A stretch of 64,000 bases of DNA from Brassica napus (Eukaryota > Streptophyta > Magnoliopsida > Brassicales > Brassicaceae), in contig NC_063439.1 of assembly GCF_020379485.1 (NCBI RefSeq), forward strand, positions 13,151,683 through 13,215,682, read 5' to 3'. Position numbers and translations under genes: made by a program. Under the pieces are notes generated by a model, which saw only the letters and a program-made list of their open reading frames with translations, was not told the origin of the DNA and searched no databases. Of the stretch, positions 22,523 to 34,159 are shown piece by piece (the stretch's first letter is position 1; the number at the start of each line of letters is the position of its first letter).

Positions 22523-22697
22523 TATAGAGGAATAGAGAAGAAAGCAAATGTCGAAATATTCTGTGTATTACGTTGAATGTGATTACATGTATATATACAA
22601 GACAGGAGATATCATATCTCAACTAAGTTCCTAAGTAATCGTAACAGAACAAGAGTTACGGAGAACTAAGTTATCTCAACAAGAGTATATTCCAACA
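22523..22697 (-). repeat. Copia-1 5' LTR
   Basis: 175 bp. A TATATATA box at about 22590-22597 (minus strand) is the likely promoter. It lacks 25 bp that are present in the 3' LTR. Confidence 0.93.
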
Positions 22698-22702
22698 CAC
22701 GA

Positions 22703-24727
22703 GACGAGACATATTAAAAGCCGAAGATGAGGCGATATAAATAGAGTTTATTGCATCAACTTGGCTCATTTTTTCCTTTTCTTTTTTTTGAGAAAAGCTC
22801 GACTCATTTTCTCCTTCAAGAACCGTAAAAATTCTTGTGCTGGGTTCACATCGAAGATACATAACTTCAGGCAGAGCAGGTACCATTGCACGATAGCCAG
22901 CCTCAACGGAAGAATGACACATTGTGTATTGCTTCTTTGTTTTCCAGCCAACCGGTAAGTTACTAAGCATGACGACAAACACAGTAAATGACCAACGGGT
23001 GATATGACACGACGACCAATATGAGTCACAGTTAATGGTCAATGACAGACCATGAGATGAACTTAGCAAGACACCTTAACCAAGAGAGCCTTTTAAGTAA
23101 CTGAAAATCCGAAGAGCAGACTCCCAGTGAGCAGACTCCCAGTGAGCTTCTTTCAGAGTTTGCATACACTGAGGCAAAATATGTATTGAGTAGCTCAAAT
23201 CTGGTCTTGTGTGTGAAAGGTATATTAAACGACCCATGAGACGTCAAAATTTCTTAGGATCAGTTAGCAATTGACTCTCGACGACCGCGAGTTGGTGATT
23301 TTTCTCGAGAGGTATGGGTGCAGGACGCAAGCCAAGATTTCCTGTGTCAGTGACGATGTCTAAGGCGTACTTTCGCTGCCCCTTTGCTAACTTCAGTGCC
23401 AAGAAAGTATTTCAACTTTCCCAAGTCCTTCATTGAGAAACATCTTCCCAAGTATTCCTTCAAATTCCCAATCATTTATAAATTGTTGCCAATAATGATT
23501 AAATCATCAAAATATATTAAAACATGAAGAACCACTCTTTTGTACGAATGAAAACAGGGAGTAGTCATCTTATGCATGTATAAATCCAAACTTGAGCAAC
23601 GAGTCCAATAGCTTTTTAAACCAACACCTCGGTGCCTGTTTAAAACCAAAAAGAGACTTCCTAAAACTACACACTTTGTAGGGATATGAGTGTTTAAAAC
23701 CAGAAGGAAGTTTCATGTAAACCTCCCCTTCATGGCCACCATGGAGAAATGCATTGCTAACATCCATTTGGTAAACTTCCACTTATGTGCTGCAACCAGA
23801 TGAAGCAGTGTTCTAAACAGTTGACTTCTCATGTGTATGTGCTTGCGATCCACTCGACCATTCTGCTGTGGTGTTGAAACACACGAGGCTTGATGAGTTC
23901 CCTTCTCGCGGAAGAAAGCAGAAAGACACATGAACTTTGTCCCGTTATCACTAGGAATGATTTTCACAGTTTTACCAAATTATTTTTCAGCGTAAGATAT
24001 GTCATACTGCCCGAGAAAATTCATCAAAAATCGTTAAAAATAGACTGCACCACATAAAGAAGGGACTTTGTAAGGACATTATACATCAACATGCATTAAA
24101 GAAACACAACCATCAGATTTATTGATACTTTCTGGAAAACCTCTAGTTTGCTTAGTTCAAAAATATACGTCAGAAGAACGAGAGTTAACAGAAGTAGAAG
24201 AAAACAATAGTATAGTCAAAAGAATAGAAAAAACTATTATGTTCTAAACGCTGATGCCACAAAGTCGGATTAGATGACGCATTAACCATGTGTATCTTTT
24301 ATGTAGCAACATCCATCAAGTAATATACCCAATCACGCTCTTCACCGGTTCCAATCAGAGTCTTCGAGAAACGGTTCTGCAAAACATAAACTACATCAGT
24401 AAATGTTGCGAAGCATCCTGTTTGTTTAAGTATTTTTGAGCAATGAAATCTTTTCTGATATAAGTAAAACACCCGTATTCAGAGCAAACATTTGAGTGAC
24501 ATCTGCAAAATCAATAGAGCACAGAGGAATGTAGACTACATCTCTCAAAAGAGAGAAATTGTCAGTTAGGTGTTGCGATGCTCTAGTGTCCAAAATAACA
24601 TTACCAAATTTTGTCTTACAAGATAACTTATATATACCTGATTTCTTTGGAATCATCTGAGACAAGATTTTCCATTGGTCATGCGTGAAATCAGGAAAGG
24701 CCGATGCATTAAAGCTGGTAGCATGAG
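22703..24727 (-). pseudogene. Copia-2 pol remnant (protease, integrase, RT, RNase H)
   Basis: This is an older Ty1/copia pol, fragmented by many stops. The protease reads DTRASQHLT at about 24568-24595 (active-site Gly replaced by Arg). Integrase is visible as SDNGTKF and TPQQNGRVDRKH (23850-23960). RT is seen in MDVSNAFLHGG and KQAPRCWF (23610-23770) with YFDD near 23490, and RNase H in GWKTKKQYTM...EAGYRAM (22890-22960). Homology fades near 22855. Its gag half lies 21.8 kb away at 46526-47529, displaced by element A; the two halves join in frame at the ATGAG duplication. 23970-24420 is the degraded pre-integrase stretch. Confidence 0.88.
24723..24727. repeat. Element A target-site duplication ATGAG, left
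   Basis: Matches 46526-46530 on the far side of element A. Confidence 0.85.
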
Positions 24728-25350
24728 TGATATCAATCAAATTACCCCAAGGAGTGACTTGTACTTTCTCAAATAAGAAGTTCAGTCGTAGTACTTATGG
24801 ATCAAATCAACAAGGACCTAAGACACAAAATCGATCCTAACCAGTTTATGATTAAGCTAGGCAAACAATTAAATAGTAAATGCAGAGGTGAACAAGGCAG
24901 TTGTTCGATTGTTTGGTTGTAAGCAATTATGAGAAATAGCTAGATCTAGGGTTTCATGTAATTGGGATTAATGGTATATAGATGCTAAGGTTTTCAATCC
25001 TAAAACACGAATTCTAATTACAAAGTATTTCAGCTTCTGTGTGCGAATAAATCCTACTGACTAAGTCTATATCTCAGCTGTCACTTGTTGAAATAGTTAG
25101 AACGTCGATCGACACTATGTGACTAGCGTCGCTTGATGTTTACCTAGGAAAGTGTTACCGATCTATTTGATAGGTTCACTAGTTTGACTAAATCAGATGT
25201 CGCTTGTTTCTAACAATCTTAGCTCAAGGGAATTAATTCAGGTAAAAGACCATGCTTTCGCTTGCGCATAATTATCCTAAGTTCGGGGTTCTAGTTAGCT
25301 TCTCTATAACACAAGCATTAATAACAATTCTTATGAAGGAAATCTTTATC
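24728..25350 (-). repeat. Element A 3' LTR, first part (truncated by inversion)
   Basis: About 620 bp aligned to 45282-45910 of the 5' LTR (TCAAATTAC..AAGGAGTGACTT, ..GTTTACCTAG.). It stops at the shared AATCTTTATCA. The missing remainder is at 34160-34693 in opposite orientation. Confidence 0.85.
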
Positions 25351-25360
25351 AAAGCTTAAT

Positions 25361-25887
25361 TTACCCACAAATTGTGGATATTCTTCAGAAAAAACAAGGA
25401 GACTGAACAAGACATTGAGAGGATGTTCCAAGAGGTCAGAGAGAAGATGAGAGAGAGGATTACATTGGAGAAGAAGAGTGATCCTGGAAAGTTTTTAGTG
25501 CCATGCTTGATAAGAGGAATTGACTACCATAGTGCGCTTTGCGACACACGTTGTTCAGTCAGCATTCTACCAAAGGTGATGATAGACCATCTGGATCTGG
25601 AGATAGAGCCCTTAGAGGATTCATTCACTTTTGTGTACTATTGTAAGAGGTACTTGGGAGGAATCATCAGAAACCTTGAGGTGAAGATTGGAAATGCCCT
25701 AGTTCCAGTGGAATTCCATGTCCTAGATATCAAGCTTAACTGGAATTCTTCTCTATTACTTGGGAGAGCTTTCATGGCTATTGTAGGAGCAGTTTGCAAC
25801 ATGCAGACTAACCAGTTGTGCCTGACACTCATAGACCCTAACATCTATTATGATCCACTGAGAGTTGTCAAGACACATACATCATAG
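25361..25887 (+). pseudogene. Element A aspartic protease
   Basis: This retropepsin-like protein has GIDYHSALCDTRCSVSILP, where the catalytic DTG is changed to DTR, and the second conserved region LLLGRAFM. It is homologous along its full length to the element B protease at 40236-40676. It is on the plus strand only because it lies in the inverted segment. The frame is open to 25887, and the flanking TLIDPN..YDPL segment matches the B protein past its stop. Confidence 0.85.
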
Positions 25888-26396
25888 ATGGAGATTAGAG
25901 ATGATCCATGATTCATAGTAGTATGTTACTCCGATCCCGGAGCCAAACTTGAGTCGGATAATGGAGCATCGATCGACACTCAACCTGAGCCGTCATTCGA
26001 TTGTCGGTTTGAAGCAACGATCGACAGTGACCCTGCGAATGAGATAGACGATTTTCCAGGAGGATCGATCGACAGTTGGGAGAATGATCACTACCAACCC
26101 AGCTTCGGAATTCACATTGCTATCCCTTCGAAAAGGAAGATCTGTGTCGTGCAGCCGGATGAGTATGACGTATACAGAGATGAAGATGGCAACGCTCATG
26201 CACTGGATGGGAGGATCATCAATGTTTCTAAGAAGGATATAGAAGAAATATTAGAAATGGCTGATAATTAAGGAGGGAAGTATATAAGTCTACCACAGTA
26301 TGATGCACGTTTTCAGATGCCTAGAATCTAACCCATACCTACAACTTCACCAGAAGATGACATATACACTAGAGATGAAGTCATGGAGATAATGAA
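25888..26396 (+). pseudogene. Element A SID-repeat ORF, upstream part
   Basis: Degenerate coding sequence follows the protease. TCGATCGA-type motifs lie on a 24-bp grid at 25969, 25993, 26017 and 26065. One copy of the DEYDVYRDEDGNAHALDG module sits at about 26160-26265. Stops interrupt it. It is cut at 26396 by the LARD and resumes at 33216. Confidence 0.75.
26392..26396. repeat. LARD target-site duplication ATGAA, left
   Basis: Repeated at 33211-33215. Removing the LARD and one copy gives continuous homologous sequence. Confidence 0.85.
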
Positions 26397-27828
26397 TGTG
26401 GGAACCGAAATTCACACTGTCGATTTCCGTTTAAATAAGGAAACTAGGAAAACCCTAATTTCCCAGATGTCCCGGATCTCTGCGAGAGCCAACGACAAGT
26501 GACCAAATATATGCGGAAATTATGAAAAGATAACAAACGAGTTTAGAGAAAACAATTGATCTTATTTCGATTCCGCGTAAGAGCGTTGCGATCATTACAA
26601 GAGATCATGAAAGCTTTGGCCGCAAAGGCTGTCAGAGAGTTACTTAGTTCTAGCGGCCTAATAGCTCAAACCTAGTTGAGTCGCAGCTCGATAACGAAAG
26701 ACGAAATAGATAAAGAAAAGGTTTTTGATTGATTTCGGACTGAACCTTGTTAACGGCTGCCTACGTACCCCTTTCGAGGATCAAGCCGAACGTAGTTCAA
26801 TTGATAGAGCTGGACAAGAGATCGAACTGCCTGGGCGAGTTCGTCTAGTAATTGAGTGCCAGTCATAGAAACCAAACTTGTCGAGAATAAGCCTAAAGTT
26901 TCTAAGTGAGGAGAGTTCCGAATCTAAAAAGTTCTCTCCTCCTTCTTGCTCCTCGCCTAGGACTCCTTATATACTAGCTCCAAGGTCGGTTTACGCTTTT
27001 ACTCTTCTGCCTTTAAGCCGTCATAGCATAAAAATGGAGATATTCCATTTTTCCCGATCTTCACAATTATCTTCAAAACTTCCGTATTTATCTGCGGAAA
27101 CTTGACATTTATCCTTCCTTGTGGGCCAAACGTAAACCATGCTGTGGTTTACGGGCTTTTGGTTAGGAAAATCATAGGATGGGCCTCGAGTCGTGTTTTA
27201 GGTCCCTTTGGGCCGTCTTCCGACTCGACACTTTTACTACGAGTTTTCCGCGGTTTCTAATCCGCTAAGTTTGATCGATGAATTAGAATGGCGGGAAACT
27301 TGGACTGAGCTTGCTACGGTCTTCGGGAAATAGCGTTCGAAGGTTTGACGAGAATGCAAGAACTGGTGTCGTATCGATGTTCGGAAAGGTTCAATCGCTA
27401 CACAGCGACCGAATTTTGGCTCGAGCCCGGTCGCTTCGTAGCGACCGAGCGGGACGAGCGCTCGGTCGCTACGTAGCGACCGAGCTTTGGCTCGAGCTCG
27501 GTCGCTACGTAGCGACCGAGCGGGACGGACGCTCGCTCGCTACGTAGCGACCGGGCTGTGTGCATGCTTGGTCGCCGCGTATCGATCGAGCTTGGCTTGT
27601 CCGTGGTCCGATTGTCGTACTCGAGCTTGTCCGTGGCCGAATTGGATACATGTCTGTTTCCTTCGGATAATCGGTATTTAGTGGTTCGATTAAGATTTGA
27701 ACAAGATTTTACCGCAAGGCTCTTTGTAAAGATATCTTTACGAAAATTACTTTTTCGTAAAAATGTTAATGCTGATTTTTATGGACTTTTAGACGTTGAT
27801 TCCGTCGTGACCGATTTTGACCCCAACG
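26397..27828 (-). repeat. LARD 3' LTR
   Basis: 1,432 bp, closely similar to 31708-33210. A TATATAAGG box lies on the minus strand at 26965-26973. It contains a palindrome array at about 27396-27590. It is shorter than the partner mainly by about two repeat units. Confidence 0.9.
27396..27590. repeat. Palindrome array in LARD 3' LTR
   Basis: Five to six copies of the palindrome core GGTCGCTACGTAGCGACC or close variants, with spacers such as GAGCTTTGGCTCGAGCTC. The outer copies are degenerate (TCGCTACACAGCGACC, GGTCGCCGCGTATCGATC). Confidence 0.9.
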
Positions 27829-30800
27829 GTTAGCCCCCCAGCTCGTTAGAACCATGAGTTTACAGCGTGAGGTTCTAGCGAGTGGCCTGGCAAGTTAGGC
27901 AAGTGAGTTAGGCGGAATTAATGGTTAAAAAGGTCAGTGGTAAATGGTCTTCTCGCTCTTCTAAAAATAGAACGCGATAAGATTGGGGCTGCACCTTATG
28001 ACGGCTGCCTACGTACCCTTGGTGAAGGGATCAAGCCTTTCGTAGTTCGTCTTGGAGTTTAAGGTTCTTATGACTAGTTTTCCAGTAGGACCTTTATGGT
28101 CTAGTTTTTATGTAGCGGTTATAAGGCGTGTTGCTGCCGATGGCATTTTGTATGGGTGCAGAGGGAAGACTACGAGTTGTCGTCTCGTAATCTAACTCTG
28201 TGTGTATTGCCATATCCATAATCTATTTCGAGAGTTTTCCGCAGTGTGTAAACTTGCGGGATTTTTCTGAAGACGTTCGAATATTGGCAAAGAGACAAAT
28301 TTTGGGATCTCGTATCAGGGTGTTTGATACTATGCCTAGAGATGTTAGAGACCAGTGCGCTGGGTTTAGGGCAAGACCTAGGTTTACTTTCGGTTTAAGG
28401 ATTGTGCGGTGACTGGCCGGCTATCGTTTTTCCTGTTGCGATTTCTTCCTGATTCGTATCGATTTAAAGTCCGCGATAGGTTCTCGGCTTATACGACTTG
28501 TTTGATACGAATCGAGCATCTCTCTGGAAACCGGAAGTGCTAGACCAAAATTTCGGATTTCTTTTATAGCGCTATTATCCTTGTGTCGGATGTAAGAGAG
28601 TCATCTTCTACGAGATGGCTAAGTCTGTTTAGGACGTTTAAGAGTTTGTTGTGATCAGCAACAAACTTAATGGTAAAAATTACTATTTTGAGTCTTCGCG
28701 AAAAATATGTTTTGAGAAGATGTTAGTGCGTATGACTGTCTGGTCTTCCATGAAGGTGTTTTTATCGAGGAAGGAAATGTCGTCGAAGAACTAATCTTCA
28801 GGCGTCCGCGACGTCTCGCGATGCTGAAGATTTGTTATTCTTTCGTATGCCACGTTTCGTGCTTGAAATGTTCGCGGGCTTTGAAGATGTTTCGCGATGT
28901 TGCGAGGGTTTAGTATTAGCCCTGTGTTCGAGAAACGTTCTGGTTTGACTATGAATGTTCGCAGCCAAAAATTGTTGTTCCTGCTCGGATGCTAATAGCT
29001 TTATTTGCGATCGAGGAATTATGACTGAGGTGTCGTGTAAATTTGTCCATGGGAACAAGCGTTTTCCTTCATGGTTCTTTGTGAAGAGTTGGCCTTCCGA
29101 GATGTATTTCGTGCATTTTTTAGGATGTTTCGTATAGCTCTAGAAGCTTTGTTACGAATTTTTCCTTACATGCCGCGTATTATGGTTAAAACGTTGCGGG
29201 CTTAAAGTGAATTGTGGAGCGTATTGAACTTGGTCAATTTTCGAAAAGTTTAGATTTTCCGTTAACCGTTTGGTTGTTAGGACTTAGTTTCGTTACGAAG
29301 AATTTATCATATGATTTCCGACTGTGGGCTACACGATAATTTATCATATCATATAACCGATTTTACGAAGGTTGTAAATCAGTGATATGTAAACATATGT
29401 CAAAGTAGCATTGTTTCTGCGGGTTCTACTAGAAACGTTCCCGCTGTGATTTTGATCTTAGATGAAAGTTTCTTGGAGTTACCCATGGAGTATTACCGAA
29501 GTTTATTTCAATACGATCTAGTCGCGGAACGCTTTTCATAGGTTTTTCGAGAGGATTCTTATGACACATTCGTTTCTTGAACGAATTGGTCAACCATAAG
29601 TGGTTCTAGCTAACCAGCGGGAGGAAAATGTTCCTTTTAATGTGCACGATGCTACATATATTCTCGAGTTTTCTTCGTCGCAAATGTTTTCGATGCTTTT
29701 CCGTGACTTACTTGGTACAATGGAAACTGAAAGAAACGCTTTGGTGATTGAAGATTTCTCGTAGAAATTTTTAAAACGAAACTGGCTTTCTGAAGCCGGA
29801 AAAGGCTTCAATACTTTGGCTAATCGTCGAGTTTCAGTTTGATATTGGTACAAGTTTTCTGTACGCATGATTGCGACAAGAAATGATGTATAGTTTTTGA
29901 GATTATGTTCATGATCGTCTGGATATGTTGCTAGCGTTTAGACGAATATTAAGATTGTCGTTTGCCTATTCTTGACGATTTGCAGAAGTTTTTTGAAGTT
30001 TGGGAGTATACGAGTATAGTATACGTACCTACTCCCTTTTTTTTTTTTACGAAAGAAAAACGGTTGAACCGATACTTTGAAGGGTTGTGTACGTTTCCTC
30101 TCCTGATGTTTGGAATGATCGATAATTCGGGACGATTTATAGACTACGCTTGGACTGTGATTTGGTTGTTTCCACGTTGACGACTTGGTTCCGAGAAAAT
30201 TGCCAGAAACGAATCGGTTTTAAGACGACGTTCATGTCTCTAACTTTTTCTCTCTTTAGGAAGCGAACTTGATATGCGTGGCGATCGTTTCTCGACTTTC
30301 GGAGAGTTTAGATCGGTTTGCAAGATCTGGATGAACAATTATGGAACAATATATCGAGACAGGAAAAATCGCTTAAAACTTAGTTCGCTAGACTATCCGC
30401 CTAGGTTTTACGTTCCCTAAAGTTCTATGGCAGCCTCAAAGTAATTTCCTACGAAAATTCCAAGTCTGATTTCAAAAGTTTCAAGTCGGAAATACCTTAA
30501 TTCTCTCGAAGATGCAGTTTTGTCCCTTCTCAGTTTTGCATGCTCATTTCCGTTTCCTATTCTCGTGTATGTTCGCCATTTCCGATATTGATGTTTATCC
30601 TTTGACTGTTATCTTCTCCTTAGATAAGACGTCGATTTTTGTAAAAAGGTTCAACGTAATCGTATAGTTAAGGCGGCTAAGGTGTAAAGTTAACCATTGC
30701 CGTTTTATACGATTAATCTGAATCTATGCGAGAAAATAGGTCTTTGCGGGTTTTTTTTATATCGTAAAGTCTCAATGGTAACTTCAATCGAGGCGAAACA

Positions 30801-31690
30801 AGAGACGTTTCGATCGAGATTCGAAAGTGAACGCAAAGATGGAGGTAGGGTGAGCAGAAACAAGCCAAGGAGTTTAAGATGAGGTTTACTTGTGTTTGTC
30901 GTAAAATCTCAACGGAAACTCCGATTGAGACGAAACGAAAAACGTTTCAATGAGAATTCAAAGGAGAACGCAAAGGAGGACCCCTTTGAGGCCTGACAGG
31001 TCGCTATAGCGAGTGAGGAGTTGGCTTGAGCTCGGTCACTACGTAGCGACCGAGCAGCGTGTGTGCTCGGTCGCTACGTAGCGACCGAGCCGTGTGCGTG
31101 CTCGGTCGCTACGTAGCGACCGAGCAGCGTGTGTGCTCGGTCGCTACGTAGCGACCGAGCAGTGTGTGTGCTCGGTCGCTACGTAGCGACCGAGCAGCGT
31201 GTGTGCTCGGTCGCTACGTAGCGACCGAGCAGCGTGTGTGCTCGGTCGCTACGTAGCGACCGAGCCGCGTGCGTGCTCGGTCGCTACGTAGCGACCGAGC
31301 TGTGTAATCGTTTTGTTGTGTTTCCTTTTTCCGCGATTAGCGTAGGGGTTTTTCAGCGGTTTTTTTTGGGAGAACAAGTTTTATCCCTCCGAAATGTTTT
31401 CGGAAAATGTGTTATTGTAAAACCCTTACGCATCGAGATTTCTTTACGGGGTTTTGATAAGATTTATCGTTTCCCTTCTTGTTTACAGGGAGAAATCGTG
31501 AGCTTGTTTTAGTGCTCTTCCTGTGGCGGAAGGTCGCGACTAAGTTTTCGATTTTGTTGATAACTACGGCGTTTTGCGTAAGCGTTGGCCATAGGAGCAG
31601 TCAGTGCTGCGAGTTTGTCTTTCATATATCCAAACATCGTTTCGATCAAGAGTTTTGTGGCCATGAGTAAGAGTAATCCGTAACCCCCCC
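27829..31690. other. LARD interior, noncoding
   Basis: The longest open frames are about 60-92 codons, with no conserved domain and no coherent series in one frame. A T-rich run (30031-30048) is present. The only structured part is the 35-bp array at 31031-31299. The left edge has the purine tract (27829-27841, minus strand). Confidence 0.8.
31031..31299. repeat. Eight-copy 35-bp palindromic minisatellite
   Basis: The unit starts fall exactly at 31031, 31066, 31101, 31136, 31171, 31206, 31241 and 31276. Each holds a 24-26-bp perfect palindrome centred on TACGTA (one unit has a single change) and a 9-base spacer such as AGCGTGTGT. A decayed relative is at about 31001. Every unit can form a hairpin on either strand. 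Confidence 0.95.
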
Positions 31691-31707
31691 TCCTTCTAGC
31701 GCCAAAC
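31690..31707 (-). other. LARD primer-binding site
   Basis: Minus strand GTTTGGCGCTAGAAGGAG directly follows the 5' LTR end (CCCACA). The TGGCGC start is typical of tRNA-complementary gypsy primer sites; I cannot name the tRNA. Confidence 0.65.
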
Positions 31708-33210
31708 TGTGGGAACCGAAATTCGCACTGTCGATTTCCGTTTAAATAAGGAAACTAGGAAAACCCTAATTTCCCAGAGGTCCTGGATCTCTGCGAGAGC
31801 CAACGACAAGTGACCAAATATATGCGGAAATTATGAAAAGATAACAAACGAGTTTAGAGAAAACAATTGATCTTATTTCGATTCCGCGTAAGAGCGTTGC
31901 GATCATTACAAGAGATCATGAAAGCTTTGGCCGCAAAGGCTGTCAGAGAGTTACTTAGTTCTAGCGGCCTAATAGCTCAAACCTAGTTGAGTCGCAGCTC
32001 GATAATGAAAGACGAAATAGATAAAGAAAAGGTTTTTGATTGATTTCGGACTGAACCTTGTTAAAGGGTGCCTACGTACCCCTTTCGATGATCAAGCCGA
32101 ACGTAGTTCAATTGATAGAGCTGGACAAGAGATCGAACTGCCTGGGCGAGTTCGTCTAGTAATTGAGTGCCAGTCATAGAAACCAAACTTGTCGAGAATA
32201 AGCCTAAAGTTTCTAAGTGCAGAGAGTTCCAAATCTAAAAAGTTCTCTCCTCCTTCTTGCTCCTCGCCTAGGACTCCTTATATACTAGCTCCAAGGTCGG
32301 TTTACGCTTTTACTCTTCTGCCCTTAAGCCGTCATAGCATAAAAATGGAGATATTCCATTTTTCCCGATCTTCACAATTATCTTCAAAACTTCCGTATTT
32401 ATTCGCGGAAACTTGACATTTATCCTTCCTTGTGGGCCAAGCGTAAACCATGCTGTGGTTTACGGGCTTTTGGTTAGGAAAATCATAGGATGGGCCTCGA
32501 GTCGGGTTTTAGGTCCCTTTGGGCCGTCTTCCGACTCGACACGTTTACTACGAGTTTTCCGCGGTTTCTAATCCGCTAAGTTTGATCGATGAATTAGAAT
32601 GGCGGGAAACATAGACTGAGCTTGCTACGGTCTTCGGGAGATAGCGTTCGAAGGTTTGACGAGAATGCAAGAACTGGTGTCATATCGATGTTCGGAAAGG
32701 TTCAATCGCTACACAGCGACCGAATTTTGGCTCGAGCCTGGTCGCTTCGTAGCGACCGAGCGGGACGAGCGCTCGGTCGCTACGTAGCGACCGAGCTTTG
32801 GCTCGAGCTCGGTCGCTACGTAGCGACCGAGCTTTGGTTCGAGCTCGGTCACTACGTAGCGACCGAGCGGGACGATCGCTCGCTCGCTACGTAGCGACCG
32901 AGCGGGACGGACGCTCGCTCGCTACATAGCGACCGGGCTGTGTGCATGCTTGGTCGCCGCGTATCGATCGAGCTTGGCTTGTCCGTGGTCCGATTGTCGT
33001 ACTCGAGCTTGTCCGTGGCCGAATTGGATACATGTCTGTTTCCTTCGGACAATCGGTATTTAGTGGTTCGATTGAGATTTGAACAAGATTTTACCGCAAG
33101 GCTCTTTGTAAAGATATCTTTACGAAGATTACTTTTTCGTAAAAATGTTAATGCTGATTTTTACGGACTTTTAGACATTGATTCTGTCGTGACCGATTTT
33201 GACCCCAACA
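31708..33210 (-). repeat. LARD 5' LTR
   Basis: 1,503 bp. A TATATAAGG box lies on the minus strand at 32276-32284. The palindrome array at about 32706-32980 has roughly two more units than the 3' LTR. Confidence 0.9.
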
Positions 33211-33215
33211 ATGAA

Positions 33216-33760
33216 CAAAGCCATGTCTGACCAGGATAAGATGTACGACAAGATGCAACAAACTATGGACAGACTCTTCTACCCTCTCCACAACAGCAAT
33301 GCTTGGATAAGCAAAACAATGGAGGAGCTGTAGCAGAAATTGGATTATACTGAATGGATTAGTCAGAGGCAGCAAAATCATAGAACCAAAGGTGAAGAAG
33401 CAATAAAAAGCTTTGTTGGTACCTAGTTCGAGATGTCCAAAGAAGATGTAGACACTTGTTTCCCAACAAGTAGTCACCTACCTCCTTACTATAACAAACC
33501 GCTTAATGGGAGGCAATCCATTGGTAAGTTTTGTTTACGTTTTAATTAGCTGTTTGCATCGACCGATGAGACATAGCCGATAGCGATAGACAGTACATCA
33601 CCACCGACGATCGATCGACACTGACATTAGCGGGCATGTATATCATTTTTCTTGTTAAATTGAGTACTTTTGATTTATGTTCTCACCAAAATTCGACTGA
33701 ATAACCACTGCGGACATTGTTGTTTAAATCTGGGGGAGTTTTAGTGATATTAGTTTATTT
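33216..33760 (+). pseudogene. Element A SID-repeat ORF, C-terminal part, and 3' noncoding sequence
   Basis: It continues the frame broken by the LARD (MNKAMSDQDKMYDKMQ...). It ends near the conserved block YYNKPLNGRQ at 33489-33518, also present on the minus strand of B (37885-37915) and C (56305-56335). TCGATCGA occurs again at about 33611. A purine-rich CTGGGGGAG follows at 33731. Confidence 0.6.
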
Positions 33761-34159
33761 GAGTCTTACAAAAAACTGCATTTACTTAAGTTTTATCGAG
33801 TCAAGATTATTATCTTATTACCATTTAGATACTACTCTAACCACTCTCTACCACCATCTAGATTTATTGATTGCATGATGTATTAGATGGAAACGCCGCA
33901 GTGTATTACGTGTTACTCACATCCACACTTACTAAGAATGTCTGGAGAAACCAAAGTTGACTTCATCAGTAGAGTTGTGTGATGTATGGTAATGGTGACT
34001 ACGCTAGAGTGTAGTACATTGAATCATCCAAGGTTAGTAATCATTCACTTTCACCTTTCATATTTGCAGAAGTGAGAGTAGTGATTTTGTTTTCAAAACC
34101 TTCATTAGGAATGCTATTGTTTTCCTTGAAGACAAGCAAAAGAGTAAGTATGAGGGAGT

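Larger units (their letters stand above)
17858..22697 (-). mobile_element. Copia-1: complete but defective Ty1/copia retrotransposon
   Basis: It is 4.84 kb long and flanked by the 5-bp duplication CACGA (17853-17857 and 22698-22702). LTRs are at 17858-18057 and 22523-22697. The primer site TGGTATTAGAGC lies just inside the right LTR (22508-22522), and a polypurine tract AAGGGAGGG lies just inside the left LTR (18058-18066). The order on the minus strand is gag, protease, integrase, RT, RNase H, as in Ty1/copia. The LTRs differ by about four substitutions plus one 25-bp indel, so insertion was fairly recent. The pol reading frame is already broken many times. Confidence 0.95.
26397..33210 (-). 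mobile_element. LARD: large non-autonomous LTR retrotransposon
   Basis: 6.8 kb, TSD ATGAA, LTRs of 1,432 bp (left) and 1,503 bp (right). A TTTGGCGCTAGAAGGAG primer-site-like sequence lies just inside the right LTR, and a GGGGGGC purine tract just inside the left. The 3.86-kb interior shows no gag or pol domain in any frame. The LTR end CCCACA followed by TTTGGCGC resembles Tat-lineage gypsy elements; that assignment is tentative. It would depend on proteins from another element. Confidence 0.85.

Noticed and set aside
27311..27681. Open frames reading RSLRSDRA...RYVATE in the LARD LTRs and interior
   Set aside because: They are translations of the palindrome array, open in several frames and both strands, with no family-like composition.
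31031..31299. CRISPR-like array (regular 35-bp repeat)
   Set aside because: Spacers are 9 bases and nearly identical, the repeats are palindromic, there are no cas genes, and the context is a plant retrotransposon.
28200..31670. Possible degenerate gag or pol in the LARD interior
   Set aside because: No zinc knuckle, protease, RT or integrase motif found in six frames.
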